From Cubamyces lactineus (lineage: Eukaryota > Basidiomycota > Agaricomycetes > Polyporales > Polyporaceae), in contig JACDTU010000008.1 of NCBI GenBank assembly GCA_022376465.1, forward strand, positions 1,116,001 through 1,180,000: a stretch of DNA of 64,000 bases. The letters run 5' to 3'. The position numbers and the translations under genes are program-made. Within the stretch, counting starts at the first letter, position 1, and each line of letters starts with the position of its first letter. The notes beneath the pieces are model-generated. The model ran no database searches. It was not told the DNA's origin and saw only the letters and a program-made list of their open reading frames with translations. Shown here one piece after another: positions 1-9,535 of this stretch.

Positions 1-49
1 TCCTTCCCGACCGCCACTACCATCTCTCCTCTCGTCTTTCCTTGAAGTC

Positions 50-1969
50 ATGGCCGCCCCCCTGTCTCCTCAACAGACCAACGTTGTCGCTCCAACCACA
101 TCGAAGTTGTCAGGCTCTCTACGGGGTAAGCCTACCCCAGTACCACAACAGCAACCGGTGCCTGCCCCAACCGTTAAGTCGAAGAAGGACGCGTCAAAGT
201 CGTCCGCCAACTCTGCCACGATTCCCACAAAACCGGAGCCCAAGGCTCAGCCTCAGGAACCCATCAAGAAGGTTTCGCGTCGTGGTAGTAAGCCTATCAT
301 CAATTGGTTCCAACGCAAACTTGCGGGCACCGTCCGCGCACGACGGGCTTCTGAGACGCAACGCTACAACACGATCCCGAGAGGTAGCAGCAAGGACAAG
401 CAACATCGCCGGTCGTCAGCACCCATGCCACCGCCCCTCACTATTCAATCAAGGACGCGCAGTAACACAACAGGGTCTAGGCAGAACAGGAGTCATAGCC
501 ACCTCCCAAGCTCTCGTCGTGGCACCATTTCTCTCAACGACACAAATGAAGGCGACGAGACCACATCCTATGCGAGTGACTCGGACGATGATCGTCACTC
601 GTCTGCAGCACGCGACTCGGCGTACTCCCCAGCAAGCTACCTCGAAGCTGATGAAGATGCGTCAGTGCGCCCTCTTCCGCCAAGCTCCCCACCCTCGCCA
701 TCGCCATCCCGATCGTCTTCATCGTATCTCTCGCACTCTAGGACGTTTAGAAGCATGACTGCGAGCACGAAGCCAACGACTCTGCTCAGCGTTGATATCA
801 CCGGCGGTATGGCCCATATCGCGCAGGCCCCACCAACTCCAACGACGCCCGGCCACCGGATCCCGCCCCACATCCGGACTCACTCTGCTGGTCCGTCGGC
901 AGGATCAATCACGTTCTCAGCCATTCCACCTCCTTCACCTACGAGTGCATCCCGTCCTTCGTCTGGGAATTCCGCGGTAGGGGCGCGTGGCGCCACGCTT
1001 ACTGCGCCGCTGTATACAACTCACCATCCACGCAACAATCCCCGCCCGTCTTCTCCTCCGCCGGACGATGCTTCTGTCCTTACTTTGGCATCTTCTGCGT
1101 TCGGAATGCCTGGTGCGCGCATCGGCGCGGCAGCTCTTGCTATGTCAGGCCGTGGTTCTATCGCCGACGATTCTGTGTCCCAATGGAGTCATGCGGCCGG
1201 CCTCACTGACAGTACGAGCCACTTCATGATGGGCGAACTCGAAGAGGGTATGGAAGAGGAACGTTACACCGACCACGATGTCGACGCCAGTGTCCGCGCT
1301 CTTCGACCTCGTAGCTCTCGTCGCGGTAGCTGGGATAGTACCGTCAGCGGCTGGAGTGCGAACGTGGCCTTGGGTACTCCCAGTCCCGGTGGTGTGAAGA
1401 GCAAGGGCCCCTGGAGGTCCGGTAGTTTCCGGACTGGTGGACTCAGTACGGAGAACGAGGAGGCCTTGGAGGATGGCTTCCCAGGCGCGGAAGGAGATGG
1501 CGACGAGGACGCCAAAACTTCTGATGTGCACTCCAAGGACACAGCGAGTCACGCTTCGACCACCCAAAATGCCCGGGAAGAAAGCGTTACGAGTGTAGGA
1601 GACGCAACCGACACCACGGAAGAAGCAAAGACACCTCCTGCCCTCGAGAAACAGGAAACTGCATCAACCATGTCTCTCCCCGGTTCCAAGGCTGGCGTTC
1701 CCGATGACTTAGCCTCCACGATGACCCTTCCCGGTTCGAAAGCCATGTCTGAAGTATCCTCTCCGGATACAGCTTCGGGCAGTGTCGCACGCAGTGGGGC
1801 GTCTACCCCTACAGGAGCGGAGCCCGCTGTTGTCGAGCTTAGCACGGTCGCTGAGGCGTTGAACCTGGATGACGAGGAGACGAAGAGATTGTCGACTCAG
1901 CTCAGCCCGACGAGTACGGAGGCGCATACGGTTTACCACTCCGCGCCATCCACTCCCATGGCTACGTGA
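50..1969 (+). CDS. Serine/proline-rich disordered protein, function unknown
   Basis: Single open exon of 639 codons. The first ATG (50) follows a pyrimidine-rich leader typical of fungal promoters, and the frame closes with TGA at 1967-1969. The protein is dominated by Ser, Pro, Thr and charged residues. A basic segment near residues 80-100 (SRRGSKPIINWFQRKLAG) is the only stretch that looks foldable. Ser-Arg-Arg clusters such as RPRSSRRGSWDS (about residues 415-430) are possible basophilic-kinase sites, and the motif TMSLPGSKA/TMTLPGSKA occurs twice near residues 540-565. There is no signal peptide, membrane segment or enzyme domain. It is probably a cytosolic or cortical regulatory or scaffold protein, which is inference only. 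I do not recognise a named family. The gene could have a 5' exon left of the window, but this ATG fits well. Confidence 0.75.
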   Translation: MAAPLSPQQTNVVAPTTSKLSGSLRGKPTPVPQQQPVPAPTVKSKKDASKSSANSATIPTKPEPKAQPQEPIKKVSRRGSKPIINWFQRKLAGTVRARRASETQRYNTIPRGSSKDKQHRRSSAPMPPPLTIQSRTRSNTTGSRQNRSHSHLPSSRRGTISLNDTNEGDETTSYASDSDDDRHSSAARDSAYSPASYLEADEDASVRPLPPSSPPSPSPSRSSSSYLSHSRTFRSMTASTKPTTLLSVDITGGMAHIAQAPPTPTTPGHRIPPHIRTHSAGPSAGSITFSAIPPPSPTSASRPSSGNSAVGARGATLTAPLYTTHHPRNNPRPSSPPPDDASVLTLASSAFGMPGARIGAAALAMSGRGSIADDSVSQWSHAAGLTDSTSHFMMGELEEGMEEERYTDHDVDASVRALRPRSSRRGSWDSTVSGWSANVALGTPSPGGVKSKGPWRSGSFRTGGLSTENEEALEDGFPGAEGDGDEDAKTSDVHSKDTASHASTTQNAREESVTSVGDATDTTEEAKTPPALEKQETASTMSLPGSKAGVPDDLASTMTLPGSKAMSEVSSPDTASGSVARSGASTPTGAEPAVVELSTVAEALNLDDEETKRLSTQLSPTSTEAHTVYHSAPSTPMAT

Positions 1970-2696
1970 GTCGAACCATCCTGCAGGTACGTTCCTAGTG
2001 TAATCGCGACCTAGAATGTATGTTGACAGGCGTGACAGCTCTTGCCCAGATAAATGTGTTTGCTTCTTCCGGTCCGCTGTGTGAGTATCTTAGTTCTATA
2101 CGTTATGTCTTCGGGGAGGCGGAGGAGTTCAAGTTGGATCTGGCCATGGTGTATCTATGCTTTCCCCATTGATGATGTACAATATGCTTGCAGAGGAGTG
2201 CCTGAACGCGGCGGCTGTGCGCTAGTGTGATCTGCGCCTGCGTATTGTAGCCAACGCGCCCGCCTTCACGCCGTTGAAGAGCATGGTACACGCACCACGT
2301 GAGTGAAGCGCGACGCGTCTTGCGACCTCGCGCGCGCAGCCGTTCTGATAGCGCCCCAACGGCTTCAATCTTGACATCTTCCACCACGGCATCTCTGGTC
2401 AGCTGGATCGCTTCTCCAGCTTGCATGCCGACCTCGTGAACAACCAGTGACCCAATTGTATGTTCGACCATCATAATGGGTACATCTGTCTCCGGTCCGC
2501 GTATGTCTGCACATTGGCTGACGTGAGTGAGGAATGCCGATGGGCGGTCTCGACGGTCGCAGACGCGGTCATAAAGGCCTACGGGGGCTTCATGCAAGTT
2601 TGGACGAGCGTTGTCCTCCCCGCTGACACCGTTGCTGGCCCTGCGCTGTTCGACCTCATAGGAAAAGCTGTGGAATTCGCTTGGAAAGCTATCAAC
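1970..2696. other. Intergenic region upstream of the GH125 gene
   Basis: This stretch separates the serine-rich gene from the GH125 start codon. It must hold the terminator of the first gene and the promoter of the second. A 164-codon open frame runs antisense at 2597-2103, but I see no domain, splice context or homologue for it. Nothing else was recognised. Confidence 0.4.
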
Positions 2697-5272
2697 ATGA
2701 AGCTCGGCTTTGCGTCTCTAGTCACTGCAGCAGTAAGCGCGTCGACTATTCTCGGGACGGCGGTGCAATGCCCGGATTTTACAACGTACTCTCAGGTAAC
2801 CTCTCCTGTCTATGCAGAGAGGAATGCTCGTTTCTAACTGATTTCTGTCGCCTTGCAGAGCCCTCAGGGAAATCCTTCTTCGGGGCCACTGGCCTTGCCG
2901 TATATGAGACCAGATCCAGCCTGTCGCACTTTCAATAGCACTGCAGTGGAGGTCTGTATACGCATCAGCGCCCACTCAGAACGTATCTCATTGCGGTACG
3001 AGTACAGAAAGTCGTCAGTGACATGAAATCGCGTCTCAAAGACCCGGATTTGGCACGCCTGTTCGAGAATACCTTCCCCAACACACTCGGTAAGCTCGCT
3101 AGCAACGCGATCTGACAATAGAGCTATAATTCGTGACAGACACGACGGTGAAATACTTTAACGCGGTAAGCTTAGATCATTTCGTTCTTGTAGATATGCT
3201 GGTTCCCTGAACTTCCCTCGGTAATCTAGACGGAGAACCTGGCCTTTATCATAACTGGTGTATGTGTGACCTTCAGTGATACAATGCACCAGCCATGTAC
3301 TCATCCTAAGTCACGCTGGCGATTGTAGGACATCACGTATGGTCGCATCAAAACGCCTTCGGGAGTTGTACTGATACTCTACGTAGGGCCCAGTGGCTTC
3401 GAGACACAGCGAACCAGGTGACGCCGACTTCATGGCTTTCTGATATGGGGCATACTAACATCCCTTCAGTTCGCCCACTATCACACACTCCTTTCGACAG
3501 ACAAGGAACTGGCAACGCTGGTCAAGGCAGTGATTAACAACGAAGCTCGTTACGTCTCTCAGTATCCCTACTGTGGCGCCTTCCAGCCCCCTCCGGAGAG
3601 TGGCCTGGCACCGTCTTTCAATGGTTACGCGCAAGGCGTTACTGTCAACCCGTGAGTAGAGAAACTGCGTAACATGCCAATGGACGCATAGCTGATTCAA
3701 CGCTAGACCGGTCAACAACCAAACCGTCTTTGAATGCAAGGTGAGGTACACTTTAGGCCAAACGTAGATGTCCTCACTCATTTTCGCCTACACCGATGCA
3801 GTACGAGATCGATTCGCTGTGCGGCTTCCTGAAACTCTCGCGGTCTTACTATCAAGCTACAAACGATGCGTCCATCATGAACGATAACTGTGCGTACGCT
3901 CAGCGTGCCATGAAGGGTTGCATTCCACGCCGAGTGCTAACACAAGGACATACAGGGTTTGCGGCAATCGACCAGATTTTCCGTGTCATCTGGGAGCAGT
4001 CACAGTCTACTTTCGACGAGGACTACAACCTTGTGTCCTATTACAACTGGACCGGCGGCAACGGTGCACTCTCCCCTGCCGTCAATAACGCTGGAAACGG
4101 CGAGCCCAAGCTGTACACCGGCTTGGTTGGTACGCACCACAGGCCCTCAGATGATCTGAGCACTTTCGGTACGTCTACATGAAGGCTCGGTTTATTTTGT
4201 GTGTGATCTGTAGAAAGCTGACATTGCATCGTTGGCAGCGTTCCTGGTCCCCGCGAATGCGATGCTCAGCGTTGAGCTCACGCATCTGGCTGATGTCCTC
4301 GACGCCGCCAAGCAAGCGAAGAACATCAGTGCTCTGGCAAGGAAATATAGCTCTACTATCACGAATGCCATCTGGGATACGACAGTCGGTACACTCCTCT
4401 TTCTCTTCTACTGTTCTCAACAGACACGCGTCTTGTACAGCTCGTGAATAACATCTTCGCGTACGAGACCAATGGTGAGAAGTCCGGACCCTTCCATGCA
4501 GATTTGACTAAAACAGCCCCCCCTTTCCTACCACAGGTTTTGGCGGAAGATATGTGATGGACGATGCGAACGTTCCAGTACGCCTATACGCCTTCCCACA
4601 ATCCCGGATGGACCATTGACGTATATTGACAGTCACTGCTCTCCCTCCCCTATCTCGGGTTCCTTGAGAAGACGCATCCGGCGTATGTTGCAACTCGGAA
4701 GCTTCTCTTATCTCGCAAGAACCCATATTTCGCCGCGGGGAAGAACTTTAGCGGCATTGGGTACGGCAAAAGTTCCTGGGCATCCTAACCGAGCAAGACT
4801 AGCTAAATCGTTCCTACCTTCTTTTACAGGGGGCCTCATGTCGACGCGTGGAATCCATGGTTTGTATTACTGCATCCGATGCTAGGACTTGAACCCAGAG
4901 GCTGACCTCCCTTCTTCTTTCAGGCCTATGTCACAGATCTCGGCAATATTTGGGACGGACGATGACGGCGAAATCATGCAATCATTATACTTGATAGCCA
5001 ACGTGAGTAGGCACTCCTCCATGTATGAGCGCCATAGTCCTTTGTTGTCTTTTTGTCCACGACATCCACCAGATCATGGGCTGACCGCGCTCGCATAGAA
5101 CACGCATGGCCTAGGTCTCATTCATGAGTCGATCAACATCTACGACGGCACCTATACCCGTCCGTGGTTCGCGTGGGCCAATAGCTATTTCGCGGAGATG
5201 CTGCTCGACCTTGCGCAGCGCAAGCCGCATCTCATATTCAAGGACGGCAAGCCGTATACCCCCGGGCAATAG
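2697..5272 (+). CDS. Secreted GH125 exo-alpha-1,6-mannosidase (DUF1237 family), about 18 exons
   Basis: The protein begins MKLGFASLVTAAVSAS, a clear secretion signal, followed by a mature start near CPDFTTYSQ. Joined exons give the GH125 hallmarks: ITGDITAQWLRDTANQ (exons around 3230-3417), then YCGAFQPPPESGLA (about 3570), YEIDSLCGFLKLS (3800), DDLSTFAFLVPANAMLS (4155-4262), RYVMDDANVP (4549) and TRPWFAWANSYFAEML (about 5156-5203), ending at TAG 5270-5272. GH125 enzymes are metal-independent inverting exo-mannosidases that remove alpha-1,6-linked mannose from N-glycans or fungal mannan, so a role outside the cell or in the secretory path in mannoprotein trimming is expected. The gene is broken into many very short exons, including one of 8 nt (3329-3336) that carries Gly-Asp-Ile and is required to restore the WLRD motif. 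The family call is firm. The exact edges of the smallest exons are by eye. Confidence 0.88.
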
Positions 5273-5802
5273 ATACATTGCGCCTCTGTATTACATATTG
5301 TAGTCTGCGGTCAAGTTTTACTGCGCAAATGATACGGCGGGGCCGGCGGGATAACTGCGGGGGGCTGCAAAGCTTGGAAGCGCTGAAACCGTGTGGCACG
5401 TCTGCAGGATGACGTCCGCTGTACCATGCTCGGACCGCGGCCGCAAGCTCGGAAGTTCCACCGATCCCTGTGAGAAAACTAGGGAGCATAGCACGACAAA
5501 CAACAGTGTCTGTGCTGGGTTTCTCAAGCATTTGATTGAAATATACGAGGAAGAGAGTAGCTGAGCAAGTGGGATGCATGTTGTGTTCCCGAGGAGGTTG
5601 TGGTGGCGAGGTTGAGACGCGTCCATAGCCGAGCTTGGCGTACGTCGCAAGGAAGGCGGTGATCCCCCTCTACGCATAGCGCTCACGTTCGTTTACAATA
5701 AATTCTGAACTTCAACCACATTCCCCTCAGCATCCTCCGCACTGCCAGAACTGCTCGCCTAGACAGACCGACGACAGCCTTGCACGCCCACGAAGCCGCC
5801 AA
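5273..5802. promoter_or_regulatory. Intergenic region before the C2-domain gene
   Basis: About 530 bases between two + strand genes. The antisense frames here (5686-5238) are short and show no domain. The stretch directly before 5803 is C/A-rich, as expected for a 5' leader. No specific sites were identified. Confidence 0.35.
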
Positions 5803-8363
5803 ATGTCCAACGCTCGCCATATCGGCACCCTCATCGTCGTCATCTTGAAAGCGGTGTGTGTGCGCACCTTCCACTCTGCTCTGCTCCTGCTTACCTCTCG
5901 CCTCTCTACTTCAGAGGAATCTTCCCAACAAGCGCCATATAGGAAAGCAAGATCCGTACTGCCAGGTCATCTTCAACGGTGAGAAGCGTCGAACGAAAGC
6001 GATCAAACGTGGTGGTCAGCACCCTGAGTGGGATGAGGAGATCCGATTCGAACTCTACGAAGATACAGAAGACATCCCGCACATACCAGAACTAAACAGC
6101 GATGGCCCTCCACCTCCTCCGCCGCCAAAGAGCAGTAACAAGGGCCCACCGAAGGTCAAGGGCGGCAAGTACATGGCTCTGGCCTGCTATGCGGAGGATC
6201 CTCGCGAACCAGACTTGATTGGAGAGACGAAAGTTGATCTGACGGAGGTGTTGACCAAGGGCGAGACAGATGGTGCGTGGACCAAGTAACCGGTCATCAA
6301 TGCTGTTCCTAACAGTCGTGCAGAATGGTTCACGGTGATGAACAAAGACAAGTATTGTGGGGAAGTGTATCTCGAGTTGACCTTCTGGCTGGATGTATGT
6401 TGGACGCAATCTCTGGCAGAATGAATTGATAGGTCTGACGCTAGAGTTTTGCAGGAGCCTCCCCCGACCAAGAAAGTGAAGGCCAAGCCGAACGGTCAAT
6501 ATGGCGGACGCGGAACGTTCGTACCTATAGGAGAATCTGCGTCGTCCTCCCTTACCGAGATTGATCACTACTCGGTCTCGTCGCGCTTGAGTGCTTCGAG
6601 CACTCGGGAAGAGATTCGACGCGAGAATCTACCTCCTTCCTTGCGGTCATCAAGCTCCAGACTCGACATCTATGTTGCGCCTTACGAGAGCACGCGTTCG
6701 CACAACTCTTCGGTGGATGGGATCGTCAACGAGTTTGCGGAGCTGCGTGTAGAGCCGGGAGCGAACAGACGACAGAGCATGCCGGTATGTGATGCGCATA
6801 TAGCCGGTATCAAGCTCGTGTCTCATAGGGTATGATTAGGCACAGACAGGCAGCTACCTACCACGACCTGCTTCATCTCTGGGTCTCCCTGAACCTACGC
6901 CGTACGCTGATTCTGCATCGGCTCATCGCCATTCCACCTATTCAGATGGTGGAGGGTACCAGTATGACTACAACGCAGGACCACCTCAAGCGTACCACCA
7001 GGACTCTGCGCCCCTTCCCGATCCATACCAACCAGCGTATGAGCAGGCTGCTCCACCATCCGGGTTTCAATCACACCCTCAAGGCAGGCCGCGGTATAGC
7101 CTACCACCGACCTCGTCAGGCTTCGTCCCGCTGTCTACCCCTGCGCCTTCTGGCTTTATGCCTATCTCACCGATTTTGCCTCAACCATCCGGTTTTCATC
7201 CGCCGCCATCCGCGACGCCTGCGCCATATGGCGCGCCTGTCCCTGCCCGTGTACCTTCATCTAGCTTTTCGACCATGCCTCCTGCTTCGTCAGGTTTCGC
7301 GCCCCCAACGCCTCCAACCTCGTCCTACCCGCAGCCCATCACGCCGTCGTCCTCTCAGTATTACCCGCCAACACAGAATCCCCCGCCGCCAGCTTCGTAC
7401 TCTCAGCAGGGACATCCCTCGCCTTCAACCTACCCACAACAAGGGTCCCCTCTGCCCCCTTCGTCGTCATTCCCTCAAAATACTCAGCCACCACCTACAT
7501 CTTCATTCCCTCAAAACGTACCTACATCGTCATTCCCTCATAATCCGCAGGGTCATTCGGCTTACCCACAGCCACCCGCACTCCCTTCGTCGTCCGCGCC
7601 CCCTCAACCTCAGCAACCGCACTATGCATATGCGCCGTCCAGAAGTCCCTCTATACCTCAGCATCCACACTCCACACCTCCTGAGCAACCTCAGTACACT
7701 GGGCACCACACATCCTCACCTTCGCATGGAAATATACCTCCGCCGCCACCGTTGACGGACAGTCCGTCGAAAGGGCACACAACAGGTTCTAGGCCTCTAC
7801 CCATTCCCCAGGCCCAGCCGCAGCAGCCACAACAGTTCTCACACCAACCACGAAGGCAGTCGTCGCTCCCTGTGCCACCACCGCCGAGTTCTCAAGGTTA
7901 TCAGAATGGCACGCAGGGTCCGCCGTCCTTTCCTTCAGCAATGCCTTACCAGTCTGTGCCTCCGCCGCCGCCATTGCCACAACAGCCGCCTCAGCCGCAG
8001 TCGTCGTTCCCGCAGAACGGGCAACCGCTGATGAACCCTGGTCCTCCTCCCCCGCTCCCCTCCTCGCAGTACCAGCCAAGTCAAGCACCCGCCAAGAGGC
8101 GCCCCAGCCTTCCTGCACCGCCTGTGAGCCGTCAGAGCCAGCAGCTGGCCTACCAGTCGCTTCCCCCTCCGCCTCCGCCGCCGAGTTTGCCATCTCATCT
8201 ACAATACGAACCGACATCGAGCTTCATGCCTGGGACTCAAGGGCAGGCGTATTATCCAGGGCCGCCCCCCAGACCGCCACAATATCTCCCACCCAACGGT
8301 CCACCGCAGCCACAGGGCGGATACTCTCCTCCCCTTACGCAGGGTCACGAGTATGGACGATAA
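5803..8363 (+). CDS. C2-domain protein with long proline-rich tail, Fic1/Inn1 (ingression protein) type
   Basis: Five exons (5803-5853, 5915-6272, 6324-6394, 6455-6784, 6840-8363) join in frame to about 777 residues. The start MSNARHIGTLIVVILKA is the first beta strand of a C2 domain, which continues through GKQDPYCQVIFNGEKRRTKA (near residues 25-45) and EWFTVMNKDKYCGEVYLELT (near 140-160). Just after it lies a basic segment KKVKAKPNGQYGGRGTFVP. The rest (about residue 170 on) is disordered and extremely Pro/Ser/Gln-rich with many PxxP and poly-Pro runs. This is the architecture of yeast Inn1 and fission-yeast Fic1: an N-terminal C2 domain that acts at the division site and PxxP motifs that bind SH3 domains of cytokinesis proteins (Cdc15/Hof1, Cyk3). 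A role at the septum and bud neck or hyphal cross-wall is therefore likely. The tail is much longer than in yeast. The last intron (6785-6839) is needed to join the C2 half to the proline-rich half. Confidence 0.82.
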
Positions 8364-8665
8364 AGCTTGGACTTGGTAGTAGTCTTTCCTGCACCATTTC
8401 TATCGACCTCTCAATCAGTTCGGATTTCTTACCTGTGTAGCAATCGCTCTTCGTCTCTCGTCCATTGACATACGGACAATCACGCTATCGATCGCTTCGA
8501 ATGCCATTCCGAGTCGCCAGTACAAACTCGCTAGTAATCCACACCCCTGCCGCACGCATATTTACCTGATAAACGAGCATGAGGAAACGCCTGTAGACTT
8601 ACTGCATCCGTCTATATATTCAGTGTGTATCGCACGCTACAGTTGCTGCCAGCAAGCCTAGCACT
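8364..8665. other. Convergent intergenic region
   Basis: Tail-to-tail spacer between the C2-domain gene (+) and the small membrane-protein gene (-). It should contain both 3' untranslated regions. No other signal was recognised. Confidence 0.35.
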
Positions 8666-9214
8666 TCATTGCTCTGAGGCCGATGTAGGAGCCGCGCTCG
8701 CAGGCTGCTCAGCTGCAGCAGGCGGCGCTGCTCGTGCTTCCGCTTGCTGGCGAGCGAAATGCGCCTCCTTCCACTTGGCGATCTCCGTCTCGGTAGCGAC
8801 GAGCCCGCGGCGCGCGAGGTCGAGACGCGCCTCGCGGCGGATTGAGTTCTCCCGTATTCGCTGCTCTAGTTCATGCGATTGGAGGGCGTTCTCGGCGTGG
8901 ATGCAGAGACCGAAGACAGAGACTGTCCTCAGAGTGTGAGAGTTACGCTCCGCGCATCGGCTCTAGCAAGAGCCTACCTATGGTTACGAGGAAAGCCTTG
9001 AACGGTAGCGTCTGTCGTCTAAGTTGCTGTCAGAGTTCGCTTCCACAAGTGTTGGCGATATGTCTACAACGCACTTGAATGAAGGCCAAGTGTAGTGTCC
9101 GATAGCAGCGAGCCCAAGGCCGACTGCGCCGTATTGCGCCGCTCCCCGGACGGCTGCTTTGGCTTGTATCTCATACGCCTTCTCGACCTCTTCCTTGCGA
9201 CGTCCTCTGTCCAT
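8666..9214 (-). CDS. Small Rcf2-N-terminal-like mitochondrial membrane protein
   Basis: Three exons, starting with ATG at 9214 and ending with TGA at 8668-8666, give about 140 residues. The N-terminal half has two hydrophobic segments, AAQYGAVGLGLAAIGHY and LPFKAFLVTIVSVFGLCIHA, joined by WPSFKRQT. It is followed by a charged helix (ENALQSHELEQRIRENSIRR, then EARLDLARRGL) and an Ala/Pro-rich tail. The pattern of a Gly/Ala-rich helix, a P-x-F loop, and a second helix followed by Ala-Glu resembles the N-terminal part of yeast Rcf2 (Aim38), a respiratory supercomplex factor of the inner mitochondrial membrane. No HIG1 domain is visible at the C-terminus. The introns (about 9016-9075 and 8937-8980) have proper GT..AG ends and keep frame. 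The coding call is strong; the Rcf2 resemblance is from memory of the family and only moderate. Confidence 0.65.
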
Positions 9215-9535
9215 TGCGTTGCTAGGTAGTACGGCTAAGCTCGAGAGTGATGTTCAGATGCAACAGCTAGAGAACTTAGTCATGTGCAGCCGTGTAGTTC
9301 TGTGCAGAGGTGAGTTCGGGCACTGGCACAGGCCCGAGATGTGCTCTGGACGGCATCCCGTCCCGACTGACGTAAAGCCACGCGAGCACAGGCGCTTATG
9401 AGTATGATCTACTGGGTGCTCAGAAAGGCAAGCGTGTAGGAACGTCTTCGTCCACTGTGCCGTGTCATTGGGATGACCGGTGTGTATGCATATGTTACAG
9501 TATAAATTAAAAGCGAGATCCCCCAGGTACACTGA
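9215..9535. other. Intergenic region between two minus-strand genes
   Basis: Contains the promoter of the small membrane-protein gene (start 9214) and the 3' end of the WD40 gene (stop 9536). Nothing else was recognised. Confidence 0.3.

Noticed and set aside
2103..2597. 164-codon minus-strand frame upstream of the GH125 gene
   Set aside because: Some parts look protein-like, but there is no recognised family and it overlaps the expected promoter of the GH125 gene.
4862..4924. tRNA T-arm-like hairpin (minus strand) near 4880-4900
   Set aside because: It falls inside a short intron of the GH125 gene and there are no matching acceptor, D or anticodon arms.
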